A stretch of DNA of 64,000 nucleotides from Acidobacteriota bacterium (GTDB taxonomy: Bacteria > Acidobacteriota > Blastocatellia > UBA7656), in NCBI GenBank assembly GCA_038040445.1, contig JBBPIG010000021.1:47190-111189 (forward strand), in the 5' to 3' direction. Under the pieces are notes generated by a model. It saw only the letters and a program-made list of their open reading frames with translations. It searched no databases and was not told the origin of the DNA. Shown one piece after another: positions 52,078-61,126 of this stretch (the first letter of the stretch is position 1; every line of letters begins with the position of its first letter). The position numbers were made by a program, and so were the translations under genes.

Positions 52078-52407
52078 GTGATTCGGCGAAGTGGTTCTCC
52101 CCCGCTACAGTTGAAGTCGCTGATAGTCCAGTTGGGCAATTTTACCCAACAGAAAATAAAGAGCCTTATCACGCATGATTTACTTTTCCTATGGAAGCAT
52201 ATTAAGGACAACCTGCAACACCTAACCCACAGCCAGGTCAACCTAAACGGCATCAATCTTCTAGATCAGCTTCTTACTGAGCTCGACAGTCTTGATGACA
52301 ACTCGTTCCATTTTCGCTATCCCGGATACGAAGTCTCAACCAATGCCCGTACCCAGGTCTTTGAGTATGGAGAACCTCAGGTCAGTAATGACGGCTATAG
52401 GGAATAG
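52078..52407 (+). CDS. hypothetical protein or gene fragment, 109 residues
   Basis: The frame encodes SLITHDLLFLWKHIKDNLQH, LTHSQVNLNGINLLDQLLTE, LDSLDDNSFHFRYPGYEVST. This resembles a recurrent 'HDLhxLWxxhxxxL...LDPxSFxFRYPxD' pattern of unnamed bacterial proteins, which are normally longer at the N-terminus. No ribosome binding site before the ATG/ATT at 52078; the first ~15 residues are low in quality. Probably the 3' part of an older gene. Confidence 0.4.
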   Translation: MIRRSGSPPLQLKSLIVQLGNFTQQKIKSLITHDLLFLWKHIKDNLQHLTHSQVNLNGINLLDQLLTELDSLDDNSFHFRYPGYEVSTNARTQVFEYGEPQVSNDGYRE

Positions 52408-52514
52408 TCTTAATCTCATAGCGGAAGCCCTCGACAGTCCTACTGGTACGCCGAGAATGAGGATTGGGATGACGACGAAGGAAGCATCGTACCCTGGAAC
52501 AATTTTGTGTATTA

Positions 52515-52886
52515 CTAGCCTTGTGGTAGCATCGCGGCCTTAGAGAGTGAATGCACCCGGCTAGGTTTCCTACCAATGCCTTTTGGGAGGCAGGACATGA
52601 TTGATGGTCTTCTTACAGCAGAAACAGTACTCTCGGAACTTTCGGGGGAAAGTAGTGTCTGGATGGTTTGTGATCCCGCGAAAAACAGCATTATATCGGA
52701 GAGAAAACTGCGAAATACTTCCGGTTTGCGTTGACGTAGCAGGAGGAGACCCACGGAGTGCAAAGCAAAATCAGAGATGAAGAAATCGTGTTGATCAACC
52801 TTCCGCAATAACTCTTTCGCTTCCTCGGCGCGGCTTTGCTCCAGGAGGATTTCGAGAAAGATGTTCGTATCGATGAGCAGCCTCAT
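52515..52886 (-). pseudogene. PIN-domain toxin, C-terminally truncated
   Basis: MRLLIDTNIFLEILLEQSRA is a normal VapC start with the first catalytic Asp, followed by FFISDFALHSVGLLLLRQRK with the conserved Ser/Asp region. Normal PIN sequence continues to about ESSESTVSAVRR. After that the expected 'FxLDFDDAYQYxxAEKxxLxIVSFDxDF' block with the other catalytic acids is absent and PSIMSCLPKGIGRKPSRVHS follows, so the toxin has lost its last ~45 residues and should be inactive. Coupled by 4-base overlap to the upstream antitoxin. Confidence 0.75.
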
Positions 52887-53107
52887 TCGACTTCGCTTCT
52901 CCAGTTCAGAAGTTGGTGCTGGAGGTCTACTGAAGAGTACTGATCGCGCATCTCCGACAACGCTCCAGCCCAGTCAAATTGGGGCTGCTGGCGGGGGCGA
53001 GTTTCCTGCTTGCCAATCAAGAACTCTATGAAGTCTCGCACCTCGCGCTGACCCTCAGGCGCCAACTCTTTGAATAACTCTTCAGTAGATTTGTTCTGTT
53101 CTTGCAT
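52883..53107 (-). CDS. DUF2281-like antitoxin
   Basis: 74 residues: KSTEELFKELAPEGQREVRD then FIEFLIGKQETRPRQQPQFD and WAGALSEMRDQYSSVDLQHQ. The 'LxxLPPEhQxEVxDFIEFL' helix is the DUF2281/VapB-like signature and the tail carries the toxin-binding 'DWAGALxExRxxYTSVELQHxxLxWR'. Overlaps the truncated PIN gene by 4 bases. With its toxin broken, it is now effectively an orphan. Confidence 0.8.
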   Translation of the reverse strand: MQEQNKSTEELFKELAPEGQREVRDFIEFLIGKQETRPRQQPQFDWAGALSEMRDQYSSVDLQHQLLNWRSEVE

Positions 53108-53320
53108 TCGTAAGCCCTCCGCTCTGCAATGGACGACTTCTGATTTGACATAGGATAGCAGATTCTTTGTCGGGTTGGCCGCATCTCAATGCCTTATCTC
53201 TGCCAGCGCCGCCTGGATGGCGCTAACAGGAGCGTCGAACGTGAGCCTCCACGGGGCCAGCGCGTGCCATCTTGAATTCCAATGTGGCTGTGCTGCGGTT
53301 TAGCAGGCTGTGCGAAGCGC

Positions 53321-53800
53321 CTATGCCCCGATCACATTCGGACGCCCATGCCCGCCCGTTTCACAAAGAGCCAAGTAAAACTCCAGCACAGCTCCGGCGT
53401 CGAGCACGCTCTCGACCTTGCCCTCCTCGTCGAGGTTGAGGTTCGCCCCGCGGATGGCGAACCAGACATCGGTCACCTCTGCATTCGTAACCGGGACATG
53501 CAGCGTATGGATCGAGCCCGCTGGCTCGTACAGATATGAACCTGCCGTGTTGACTTGCGGGTATTCCAGGTACTTCCACGAACCCTTGAGCGTGAACGCG
53601 AAGACCTCGCCGGTGTGCTTATGGCGTTGGATCGTGACGCCCGGCTGGAAACGCGCTCGGATCACCCAGAGCCCCGCCTCCACGTCAACCTGCAGCAGTT
53701 GGAAATCTACGCCCTCTTGAAAGTCGACAAAGGGCAGGTCTTTCTCTGCACGGTGCAGCGCTGCGGGAATGCCTGGGATCGGCGCAAATTCGGTAGCCAT
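53321..53800 (-). CDS. cupin, 2,4'-dihydroxyacetophenone dioxygenase-like
   Basis: 159 residues. ATG 53800 (MATEFAPIPGIPAALHRAEK) is preferred: GAGGAGGAAGATCAAT precedes it. Cupin strands: WVIRARFQPGVTIQRHKHTG and EVFAFTLKGSWKYLEYPQVN, with metal-ligand candidates H in RHKHTGEVF and the later YEPAGSIHTLHV. This is the ChrR-type/2,4'-dihydroxyacetophenone dioxygenase-like cupin group. Likely an Fe-dependent dioxygenase of unknown substrate. Followed upstream by a VOC dioxygenase-like gene on the same strand, so the pair may share a pathway. Confidence 0.8.
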   Translation of the reverse strand: MATEFAPIPGIPAALHRAEKDLPFVDFQEGVDFQLLQVDVEAGLWVIRARFQPGVTIQRHKHTGEVFAFTLKGSWKYLEYPQVNTAGSYLYEPAGSIHTLHVPVTNAEVTDVWFAIRGANLNLDEEGKVESVLDAGAVLEFYLALCETGGHGRPNVIGA

Positions 53801-54045
53801 ATTGATCTTCCTCCTCAATGTTGCGATCGGTCATTAGTAGTCGAGCGTTCGGCTCCTTCAACGAGCGCGAACAGCACAATTGTCTGCGCGGCGGGTAGCG
53901 GTCTACCCAGAAGTTCGACGGGCATCCCGAGATTACGGCGATGTACTTTCCTGCTGCCGCCGTGGATTGCAATCCGCGGGAAGCGAGGTGTTGTTACCAC
54001 GTCGCGTTGAGAACGCACCGCTTCTTACTTCGTGAAAGCGACGTC

Positions 54046-54615
54046 TCATGACAAACCGTGTTCGCGCGGGATCGGAGACATCGGCCCTTCAGGCAGAGTC
54101 AGAAGTTGTTGCTCCGGCACGCCGCTGCGGTACTGTGCGAGCAAAGCTTCGGGATCAATCTCTACGCCAATCGGATTGGCGGCGAAGGCATCAGTTTGCA
54201 TGTAGGCATTGGCCTCTTCGACAGAGCAGGTATCCACCTGAAACTCCATTCGATTGCCGTCCGGGTCCTGGTAGTAAAACGAGAGCGTCATGCCGTGGTG
54301 AATGCGCCAGTACGGTGTGATGCCCATCTGTTTGAGGCGCTCGTAGGTACCAAGCAGATCTCCCAGATTTGCGTAGGTGTATGCCACGTGATTTACGCCT
54401 GCCTTGTCCCGCGCTTCGACTTCCACGCTCGCAGGACTGAGCGCTGACAAATTGGCGAAAGCGAAACGATGATGCTCCTCATCGTAGGTAAGGAAGGCGA
54501 GCATCGGATTCTGATAGACCACCTTCGCCTCGAAGACCTTTTGATACCAGTCAATCATTTCCTCAAAGCGTCGTGTGCTATACACGACGTGTGCGAATTT
54601 CGAAGGTTTTGCCAT
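54046..54615 (-). CDS. VOC-family protein (extradiol dioxygenase/glyoxalase-like)
   Basis: 189 residues from ATG 54615 (MAKPSKFAHVVYSTRRFEEM); GGATGGAGTGG lies upstream, with an ATG at 54630 as alternative. VOC modules are visible: FAHVVYSTRRFEEMIDWYQK, then GVNHVAYTYANLGDLLGTYE and MTLSFYYQDPDGNRMEFQVD. Metal ligands likely the two His (FAHVV, NHVAY) and Glu in MEFQV. Typical of 2,3-dihydroxybiphenyl-dioxygenase-like proteins. Adjacent to a cupin dioxygenase, hinting at aromatic compound breakdown. Confidence 0.85.
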   Translation of the reverse strand: MAKPSKFAHVVYSTRRFEEMIDWYQKVFEAKVVYQNPMLAFLTYDEEHHRFAFANLSALSPASVEVEARDKAGVNHVAYTYANLGDLLGTYERLKQMGITPYWRIHHGMTLSFYYQDPDGNRMEFQVDTCSVEEANAYMQTDAFAANPIGVEIDPEALLAQYRSGVPEQQLLTLPEGPMSPIPREHGLS

Positions 54616-54691
54616 ATTGTTCCACTCCATCCTTTCGTGCTGGACTCTGTTATTGGTTTCTTGCGTTGTTATTCGGCGCGGCCCCTTCTGT

Positions 54692-57367
54692 TCAGCGCTT
54701 CAACTCTTCGAACCAGTTGAGCACGACGTTCAACTGCGTTGTTGGGGCTTGCTTCTGATTCTCCTCGATCATTATGAAGTGTTGTCCGTCGGGCGCTACG
54801 TCGTAGGAGACGCCGGGGACATTCAAGTACGGTCCCTCAAACATCACCTTCGGCGCGTCGGCGCGAAATTCCGTTTGGGTCTGGATAGCGACCGACATCC
54901 ACTTCAGTCCCTCACGATAAAACAAGTTGCGACCGTCAGGCGACCAGATCACTTCTTCGCCGCCTCCGGTGGAAATCTGCCGCTTACCGCCGGCGTCAGG
55001 AAAGGCCCGCACGTAGACTTCGTACTGGCCGGATTCGTCCGAGGTGTAGGCTACCCATTTGCCGTCGCGTGAGAAAGCGGCCCCCCACTCATTGAACTTC
55101 GTCTTGAGCCAGGAATATGGCTGGCGACCGCCTTCCAGCGGGAGTATTGACAGGTCAACCGCTGTGTCAGGGTCATTCTGTTGAAAGGCGAGCAGTTTGC
55201 CGTTGGGGGACAAGGACGTAGGCCACCAGGGGTAATCGCTCGTGGTGAGTACTTCCTCGGCGCCACTGCCGTCCGCAAGCTGCCAAACCATCTGAAATTG
55301 GTTTGGACCGATACTTCGTTGATAAACGATCCGGCGTCCGTCTGGCGTCCACACCGGTCGGTAATTTGACCCTTCCACTGTCAGCCGGGTGAATGTCCCG
55401 CGAGTAAGCTCATAGACCCACACGTCACTAGTCGCCCCCACGACCGTTACCGCCAGCCGCTGACCGTCCGGGGAGAGGCTAACCGGACCATACGCCTGCG
55501 GCGGCGCCGCGAGCGGTTTGCTTATACCCTGGCGATCTACCAAGGTGAGTTTACCGATCCACGCCGGTCCGCCGTTCACATACACGAGCGTGCCTTCCGT
55601 CGAAAGCGCGAATTGCGCGGCGCCCCACTCTTCGATCCTGATTCCTTCAATGAGCGTGACCGCCGGGCCGGTTACTTCAAGGCGTGACAGATCGAACGGC
55701 GCCGCCAGGATTGCCCCGGCGCGGGCAAAGACAATGTGACCGCTCGAGGCGTACCGGGGGTTCGTGCCGCCTTCGAGTACTACGCGCCGCTCGCCGGTTG
55801 CGAGCGAGAGCACCGCGATATGCCCGTAGTCGGGGTTATGGAACCCCTTGATGGAAAACAGCACCGCCTTGCCGCCCGGCAAGAACTCCGGATAGAAAGC
55901 TCTGTCTTCCGTCCTGGACAAGACCTCCGGCCTACCGCCTGAGGCGGAGACCCGCGAGAGGTTATTGCCCTCTGAATCGGCAAATACAATTGTGTCATCC
56001 GGCCCCCAACTCCCACCGTGGGGAATTCTGGCTTCGCACAACGTCACCGGCTCGCCGCCTTGCAGCGCTACTTTCTTGAGTTTGTTCTCTGAAAAGAATC
56101 CCAACGATCGGCCATCAGGCGAAAAAAACGGACTGTAAGCGCCTTCGGTCCCGGGGATCGGTTTCGCGTCGAACCGGTCAAGGGCGCGCAGGTAGAGTTG
56201 CGATTTGCCGTTGCGCTCAGCCGCGTAGGCGAGTATCGATCCGTCCGGTGAAAGGGCGACCGAAGTGCGGCCGATACCCATAGGCCCGAACTTCGCCAGC
56301 GCCAACGGCTCAGTGTCCGGGAGTTTTATCGTCATCCGCTTGACGGGCTTGGATGTTGATAGAGACGATGTCGAACGTCCCGCTAACACCAGGAATAGGA
56401 TGGCCGCCGCGATAGCAGCGAGCGCGAAACCGGCTGAGGCCCACATCACTCCGTGGCGTGTTTTGTGCTGAGCCATAACCGGCACGAGCAACTCTGCTTG
56501 CGAACCTCCGTCCGATATCCACGCCAGCTCCATTGTGAGGTCGCGAGCTGTTTGCCATCGGTCGTCAGGATCTTTTGCCAGGCATCTCTTCACCACTCGA
56601 TCGAGCGCGGGCGGCGTCATCGGCTGAAAGGTAGAGATGGCTGGCGGCTCGGTGTGAAGAATGGCGCCGATCAAACTCGCCTGGCTCTTGCCGGTGAATG
56701 CTTTCTTGCCGGTCGCCATCTCGTACAGCACTGCGCCGAACGCGAAGATGTCTGTGCGAGCGTCTGCCTCGCGGCCTTCCAACTGTTCGGGAGCCATGTA
56801 CTGAAATGTTCCGAGGATGGTGCCTTCGCCGGTTAGCGAGTGACGCTCGGTCGGAAGCGACGTCACGCTCGTTACAAGCCCCGAGTCGCTAGCTTGCATT
56901 TTCGCCAATCCGAAATCGAGCAGCTTTGTGCCGGCCTTCGTGAGCATGATGTTTGCCGGTTTCAGATCTCGATGGACTATTCCCGCGCGATGGGCTTTGT
57001 CCAACGCATCGGCTATCTGTATTGAGTAGCGCAGCAGTTGTTCCGTCGGTAGTGGGCCCTTGATCAAGCGATCGGCGAGCGACTCGCCTTCTATGAGCTC
57101 CATGACCAGATAGTCGAGACCGTCTTGATGACCGATATCGTGAAGCGTGCAGATATGCGGGTGATTGAGACTCGACACTGCTCGTGCTTCGCGTTCGAAT
57201 CGTTGGCGCAATTCCGGATGTGAGGCCAAATGATCGGGTAAAACTTTTATCGCGATGATTCGCTCGAGCCGAGAGTCGCGAGCTCGATAGACCTCGCCCA
57301 TTCCCCCCGCGCCGAGCGCGGAGAGGACTTCGTAAGGCCCAAGTCTCGTGCCTTTGGCGATCGTCAT
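54692..57367 (-). CDS. membrane Ser/Thr protein kinase with PD40 beta-propeller sensor
   Basis: About 891 residues. The start is taken at ATG 57367 (MTIAKGTRLGPYEVLSALGA), which overlaps the stop of the upstream kinase remnant; a GTG at 57379 is the alternative. Kinase at about 8-270: [46 protein letters not shown]. One transmembrane helix (SAGFALAAIAAAILFLVLAG, about 310-330), then WD40/TolB-like repeats with 'SPDGxxLxY' units (VALSPDGSILAYAAERNGKS; SPFFSPDGRSLGFFSENKLK) ending VLNWFEELKR. Probably senses an extracytoplasmic signal. Confidence 0.93.
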   Translation of the reverse strand: MTIAKGTRLGPYEVLSALGAGGMGEVYRARDSRLERIIAIKVLPDHLASHPELRQRFEREARAVSSLNHPHICTLHDIGHQDGLDYLVMELIEGESLADRLIKGPLPTEQLLRYSIQIADALDKAHRAGIVHRDLKPANIMLTKAGTKLLDFGLAKMQASDSGLVTSVTSLPTERHSLTGEGTILGTFQYMAPEQLEGREADARTDIFAFGAVLYEMATGKKAFTGKSQASLIGAILHTEPPAISTFQPMTPPALDRVVKRCLAKDPDDRWQTARDLTMELAWISDGGSQAELLVPVMAQHKTRHGVMWASAGFALAAIAAAILFLVLAGRSTSSLSTSKPVKRMTIKLPDTEPLALAKFGPMGIGRTSVALSPDGSILAYAAERNGKSQLYLRALDRFDAKPIPGTEGAYSPFFSPDGRSLGFFSENKLKKVALQGGEPVTLCEARIPHGGSWGPDDTIVFADSEGNNLSRVSASGGRPEVLSRTEDRAFYPEFLPGGKAVLFSIKGFHNPDYGHIAVLSLATGERRVVLEGGTNPRYASSGHIVFARAGAILAAPFDLSRLEVTGPAVTLIEGIRIEEWGAAQFALSTEGTLVYVNGGPAWIGKLTLVDRQGISKPLAAPPQAYGPVSLSPDGQRLAVTVVGATSDVWVYELTRGTFTRLTVEGSNYRPVWTPDGRRIVYQRSIGPNQFQMVWQLADGSGAEEVLTTSDYPWWPTSLSPNGKLLAFQQNDPDTAVDLSILPLEGGRQPYSWLKTKFNEWGAAFSRDGKWVAYTSDESGQYEVYVRAFPDAGGKRQISTGGGEEVIWSPDGRNLFYREGLKWMSVAIQTQTEFRADAPKVMFEGPYLNVPGVSYDVAPDGQHFIMIEENQKQAPTTQLNVVLNWFEELKR

Positions 57368-57664
57368 TTCTTCATCCACACCGTCCAGTCGAGCACGACG
57401 CTAATCGGAGATGCGCCTGCCGCTTCAATCGTCGAGTTGATAAGAAAAGCTGCCCGTCAGAGGCGACAACATATTGATTGCCGTGACGTTCCCGTTCAAA
57501 ACGCCGCAACCGTTCCTTATCCTCCGAAGAATTCTCGGGCAGGATCTTCAGTGCGACCTTACGGCACAAGCGTGAGTCGTCGGCCAGAAACACCTCGCTC
57601 CTGCCGACCAACCGAGCTTATGGAGAATGCGACGATGAAATACGGTTTCCGGATCACCCTGCAT
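57364..57664 (-). pseudogene. collapsed, frameshifted Ser/Thr kinase remnant
   Basis: Three pieces in order on the minus strand: [18 protein letters not shown] (kinase N-terminus) from 57664; after a frame change, [20 protein letters not shown] with [20 protein letters not shown]; then [13 protein letters not shown] and, in a third frame, [20 protein letters not shown] ending at 57364. The last piece is the typical end of the propeller-type kinases. So N- and C-terminal ends are joined and most of the gene is gone. Its stop overlaps the ATG of the intact kinase. Confidence 0.75.
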
Positions 57665-57991
57665 TCCCAAGAGGCTGCGCAACTGTACTACTCAAAGGGC
57701 GGGTTTTCAATCTAGGGAGGAGTCGTCGGAGCCAATCCACGTCAGGTGTACGGAACCGTCCAGCCGCGGGAGAATGCAGACCGTAGGTGAGCATCATCGT
57801 TGGGAACAGATCGAAGTCCAGAGATGGCGATACGTTGGCTTGAAGAGTGTTGAATTGGAAAACAAATGCGGCGTAAACGACTCGTGAAAGGAAATCCGGG
57901 AACCGGGCAGAGTCTTGACAGCCGCATCTAAACCGCACGCTGGCACGATCCTCCGGCCGGAATGTGTCCACCAAAGTGTCCGTAGATGATT
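57665..57991. other. 327-base stretch without a recognised gene
   Basis: A minus-strand frame (57654-57974) has no ribosome binding site and no family features. I see nothing else here. Confidence 0.4.
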
Positions 57992-58014
57992 AGAGCCACC
58001 TTGCTGGTGGCTCT
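57992..58014 (-). terminator. hairpin downstream of tRNA-Lys
   Basis: AGAGCCACC (57992-58000) pairs with GGTGGCTCT (58006-58014) around TTGCT. It lies 18 bases after the tRNA 3' end on its strand. No long U-run. Confidence 0.65.
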
Positions 58015-58032
58015 AGCTGTTGATTCTATTAA

Positions 58033-58105
<73 letters not shown>

Positions 58106-58211
58106 GTGCGGTTCGAATTCTACTGAGTGCGATATTTTATTGTCAATGCTATCACCATGGCAGGCTATCACCGTGGCAGCGTCAAGCTTCCCGACGGGTC
58201 GCTGCCTCTTC

Positions 58212-59546
58212 TTAGATTGTCTTGGCGCAGCGAAACCCGGAAATCATCCACCGTTCGTTAGGATGGAAGAAGTTTCTGTAGGTCGCGCGAATGTGATACT
58301 GAGGCGTCGCATATGAGCCGCCCCGCAACACCTTCTGCCCGACAAACCACTTGTCGTTGTATTCGTCAAACTCGGGTTTGAATCCCGGGTAGGGCACGTA
58401 ATCGGACGTGGTCCACTCCCAAACATCACCGATCATCTGATAGCACCCGTGTGCACTCCTCCCTTCTGGAAATGAGCCCACCGGAGCCACGCCCCACAAA
58501 CCGTTCTCAAAGAGATTCGCTTTCGACAGAGCCGGCCCTTCGTCGCCCCACGGGAAACTCGACCGGATAGTTTGTTGAGGCCCAAGACTCGCTGCCTTCT
58601 CCCATTCGGCTTCAGTCGGCAAACGCTTGCCCGCCCATTTTGAAAACGCGGACGCTTCATAGAAGCTGACGTGCGTCACCGGTTCGTCGGCTTTGTCTTC
58701 GGCTCGGTGAAGGCCTGAGAAGTCTCTGATCATCCACTCGCCTCCGTGCAGCTCCCAGTACAACGGGCCTTGCCACCCTTCGCTGTGAATGCAATCCCAA
58801 CCCTCGGCAAACCACCACCGAAAATCCGTGTAGCCTCCGTCGCGCATGAATTCCAGATACTCCCCGTTGCTGACCGGAACCAGGTCGATCGCAAAGTCCT
58901 CCACAAAGACTCGATGAGCAGGCTTCTCATTGTCGAAGGCAAACCCATCGCCCGCGTGCCCAAGCAAAAACAGACCGCCTTCCACTTCAGCGACACCGCT
59001 CACGTTGTCGCGCGGCGGGAGCGCTCCCCGTGCCGCCGGCTCATAAAGTTCACAAAGCAGGTGCTTGATGTCATACACCAGAAGCTCCTGATGCTGCATC
59101 TCGTGTTCGAGGCCGAGCCTCACCAACAGCAGAAGCGCCGCGGCTTCCGGATTGTCTCGAGTGCCGCCTAGAAGATCGAGCATCGATTCATCGATGCGTC
59201 TTCTATAGGCGAGAGTGTCCTTCACCGTCGGGCGCGAACGAGTGCCCCGCTTGTCCCTCTCGATTCGCGAGCCGAATCGCTCATAGTATGAGTTGAAGTA
59301 GAAGAGATACTCTTCCGAATAGATCCGGTACCCCGCCAAGTGGTCCCTAAGCAAGAGCTCAAAGAACCACGACGTATGGCCGATGTGCCATCGAGGAGGG
59401 CTCATGTAGGGAGCGGTCTGAACAACGTAATCTTCAATCTCCAGCGGCTCGACGATCTGCATCGTTCGAGCGCGAACTTCTCGAAACCGCTCGGCCATTT
59501 CCGATACGCTTGCCGCCGGTTTCAACTCGTCCCTTTTTGCTTGCAT
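58212..59546 (-). CDS. EgtB/SenA-type sulfoxide or selenoxide synthase
   Basis: 444 residues from ATG 59546 after GGAAGGTTCAAGC; the longer ORF to 59669 lacks support. N-terminal DinB-like domain with iron ligands: [11 protein letters not shown] (H54/H57 region) and the HX3HXE motif at residues 148-154 (HEMQHQE). C-terminal FGE-sulfatase/formylglycine-like domain: [61 protein letters not shown]. Known role of EgtB: O2-dependent C-S bond formation on hercynine in ergothioneine synthesis; SenA does the same with selenosugar in selenoneine synthesis. No EgtD or SenB gene is in view; the nearby selD makes the selenium branch worth testing. Confidence 0.85.
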   Translation of the reverse strand: MQAKRDELKPAASVSEMAERFREVRARTMQIVEPLEIEDYVVQTAPYMSPPRWHIGHTSWFFELLLRDHLAGYRIYSEEYLFYFNSYYERFGSRIERDKRGTRSRPTVKDTLAYRRRIDESMLDLLGGTRDNPEAAALLLLVRLGLEHEMQHQELLVYDIKHLLCELYEPAARGALPPRDNVSGVAEVEGGLFLLGHAGDGFAFDNEKPAHRVFVEDFAIDLVPVSNGEYLEFMRDGGYTDFRWWFAEGWDCIHSEGWQGPLYWELHGGEWMIRDFSGLHRAEDKADEPVTHVSFYEASAFSKWAGKRLPTEAEWEKAASLGPQQTIRSSFPWGDEGPALSKANLFENGLWGVAPVGSFPEGRSAHGCYQMIGDVWEWTTSDYVPYPGFKPEFDEYNDKWFVGQKVLRGGSYATPQYHIRATYRNFFHPNERWMISGFRCAKTI

Positions 59547-59661
59547 GCTTGAACCTTCCACTCGTCTAGAATTGAACAGCGTCCCTACCTCGCAGATTCT
59601 GCTACTCTCCACGACGCATATCAAAATCTCATTCCTTGATGAGACGCATCGAAATGACCGC

Positions 59662-61053
59662 TCACGCATCCATTGCCGTAAACAGATTGTTCATCGACTC
59701 CGCCATCGTCGGGTGAGCGAATATTGCTTCCTTCAACACGGTGTACGGCACGTGACCCATCATCGCTATTTCGAACATCGCCATCAACTCGCCGCCTTCG
59801 ACTCCCAACACCGCGCAACCAAGTATCTGATTCGTGTCCGCATCGACGACCGCCTTAATAAAGCCGCGAGTTTCGCTCATCTCAATCGCACGAGCCACAT
59901 TAGCCATCGGTAGGTTAGCCACATGGACGTTCATGCCTTGCGCGCGCGCTTCGGTCTCGGTCAACCCAACCCGGCCGAGTTGCGGGTCCATGAAAACAGT
60001 GTACGGCACAAGCCGATTGCTCGTGGTCGCGTCCCCACTTTCGATAAGGTTCGTGCGAATGATTCGGAAGTCGTCGTAAGAGATGTGAGTGAACTGCGGC
60101 CCGCCATTCACATCGCCAAGTGCATAGATGCCTGACACGTTGGTTTCGAGCCGATCGTTGACCTTTACGAAGCCGCGGTCGTCCGTCTCGACTCCCGCCG
60201 CTTGAAGATTGAGCCGTTCAGTGTTCGGCGTTCGTCCAACTCCCACCAGAAGGTGCGAACCCGTAACGGACTGCTCGCCCTCCGGTGTCCGCACGGTCAA
60301 GCGGATCAGGCCTTCGGCGCGGCTGGCTCGCACAACCTCCGAGTTCAACAGCAACGTTATCCCATCCTCGCGCAGGATGGTGGCCACCGCATCGGCAACA
60401 TCCGCATCCTCGCGCGCGAACGGCCGGTCGCCTCGGTGGACGATCGTCACCTCGCTGCCATAGCGCCGAAACATCTGGCCGAACTCCAGTCCGATGTAGC
60501 CGCCCCCCATCACCAGCAGATGCTCCGGCAACTGATCGAGCTCCATAATCGAAGTCGAGTCGAGATAGGCCACGTCGTTCAGCCCTTCGACCTCGGGCTT
60601 CGACGGCCGGCCTCCAGTGTTGATGAAGATCTTGTTGGCCGTCAGCGACTGTTTGCCGCCGTCGTTCAGGCGAACTTCAATCGAATGGGGACCGGTGAAG
60701 CTGGCCTCGCCCTTCAGCAGATCTAGTCCCGGGGTAGCTTCGACGGATCGGAGTCCGCCGTCGCGAAAGCTCTCGACCACGCGCTGTTTGCGTGCGCGAA
60801 CCTCGGCCATGTTCACCGTCACGGGGCCCGTGTGCACGCCGTAATCACCGGACCGGCGAGAAAGATAAGCTACACGCGCGCTGTTGAACATCGTTTTAGT
60901 CGGCGTGCACCCGAAGTTGACGCAGGTGCCGCCGATGTATCCGCGCTCAATGAGAGCGGTCTTCCACCCTGCTTTCGCCAGAGCCACCGAGAGCGGCTTG
61001 CCTCCCTGCCCCGATCCGATAACTATCGCGTCGTATTGGTTTGTTTCTGGCAT
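59662..61053 (-). CDS. pyridine nucleotide-disulfide oxidoreductase (mercuric reductase-like)
   Basis: 463 residues. FAD-binding start [20 protein letters not shown], redox-active disulfide motif [17 protein letters not shown](P) motif [20 protein letters not shown], second FAD block [20 protein letters not shown], and the dimerisation domain with the His-Glu region [14 protein letters not shown]. No N-terminal MerA heavy-metal domain and no C-terminal Cys pair, so it is a MerA-like or dihydrolipoamide-dehydrogenase-like flavoprotein, not a true mercuric reductase. It lies between selD and the EgtB-like gene on the same strand. Confidence 0.9.
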   Translation of the reverse strand: MPETNQYDAIVIGSGQGGKPLSVALAKAGWKTALIERGYIGGTCVNFGCTPTKTMFNSARVAYLSRRSGDYGVHTGPVTVNMAEVRARKQRVVESFRDGGLRSVEATPGLDLLKGEASFTGPHSIEVRLNDGGKQSLTANKIFINTGGRPSKPEVEGLNDVAYLDSTSIMELDQLPEHLLVMGGGYIGLEFGQMFRRYGSEVTIVHRGDRPFAREDADVADAVATILREDGITLLLNSEVVRASRAEGLIRLTVRTPEGEQSVTGSHLLVGVGRTPNTERLNLQAAGVETDDRGFVKVNDRLETNVSGIYALGDVNGGPQFTHISYDDFRIIRTNLIESGDATTSNRLVPYTVFMDPQLGRVGLTETEARAQGMNVHVANLPMANVARAIEMSETRGFIKAVVDADTNQILGCAVLGVEGGELMAMFEIAMMGHVPYTVLKEAIFAHPTMAESMNNLFTAMDA

Positions 61054-61126
61054 CGCGTCAGCTCCATTGAATCACAAATGTACAGCTCACGGTCCATTGA
61101 TCTCGATAGACTCAGAGATTTGCTGC

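Noticed and set aside
53815..54018. 67-codon minus-strand ORF between the VOC and cupin genes
   Set aside because: No start signal or family resemblance; likely chance.
59662..61053. True mercuric reductase
   Set aside because: No heavy-metal-binding N-terminal domain and no C-terminal vicinal Cys pair; only the MerA-like core is present.
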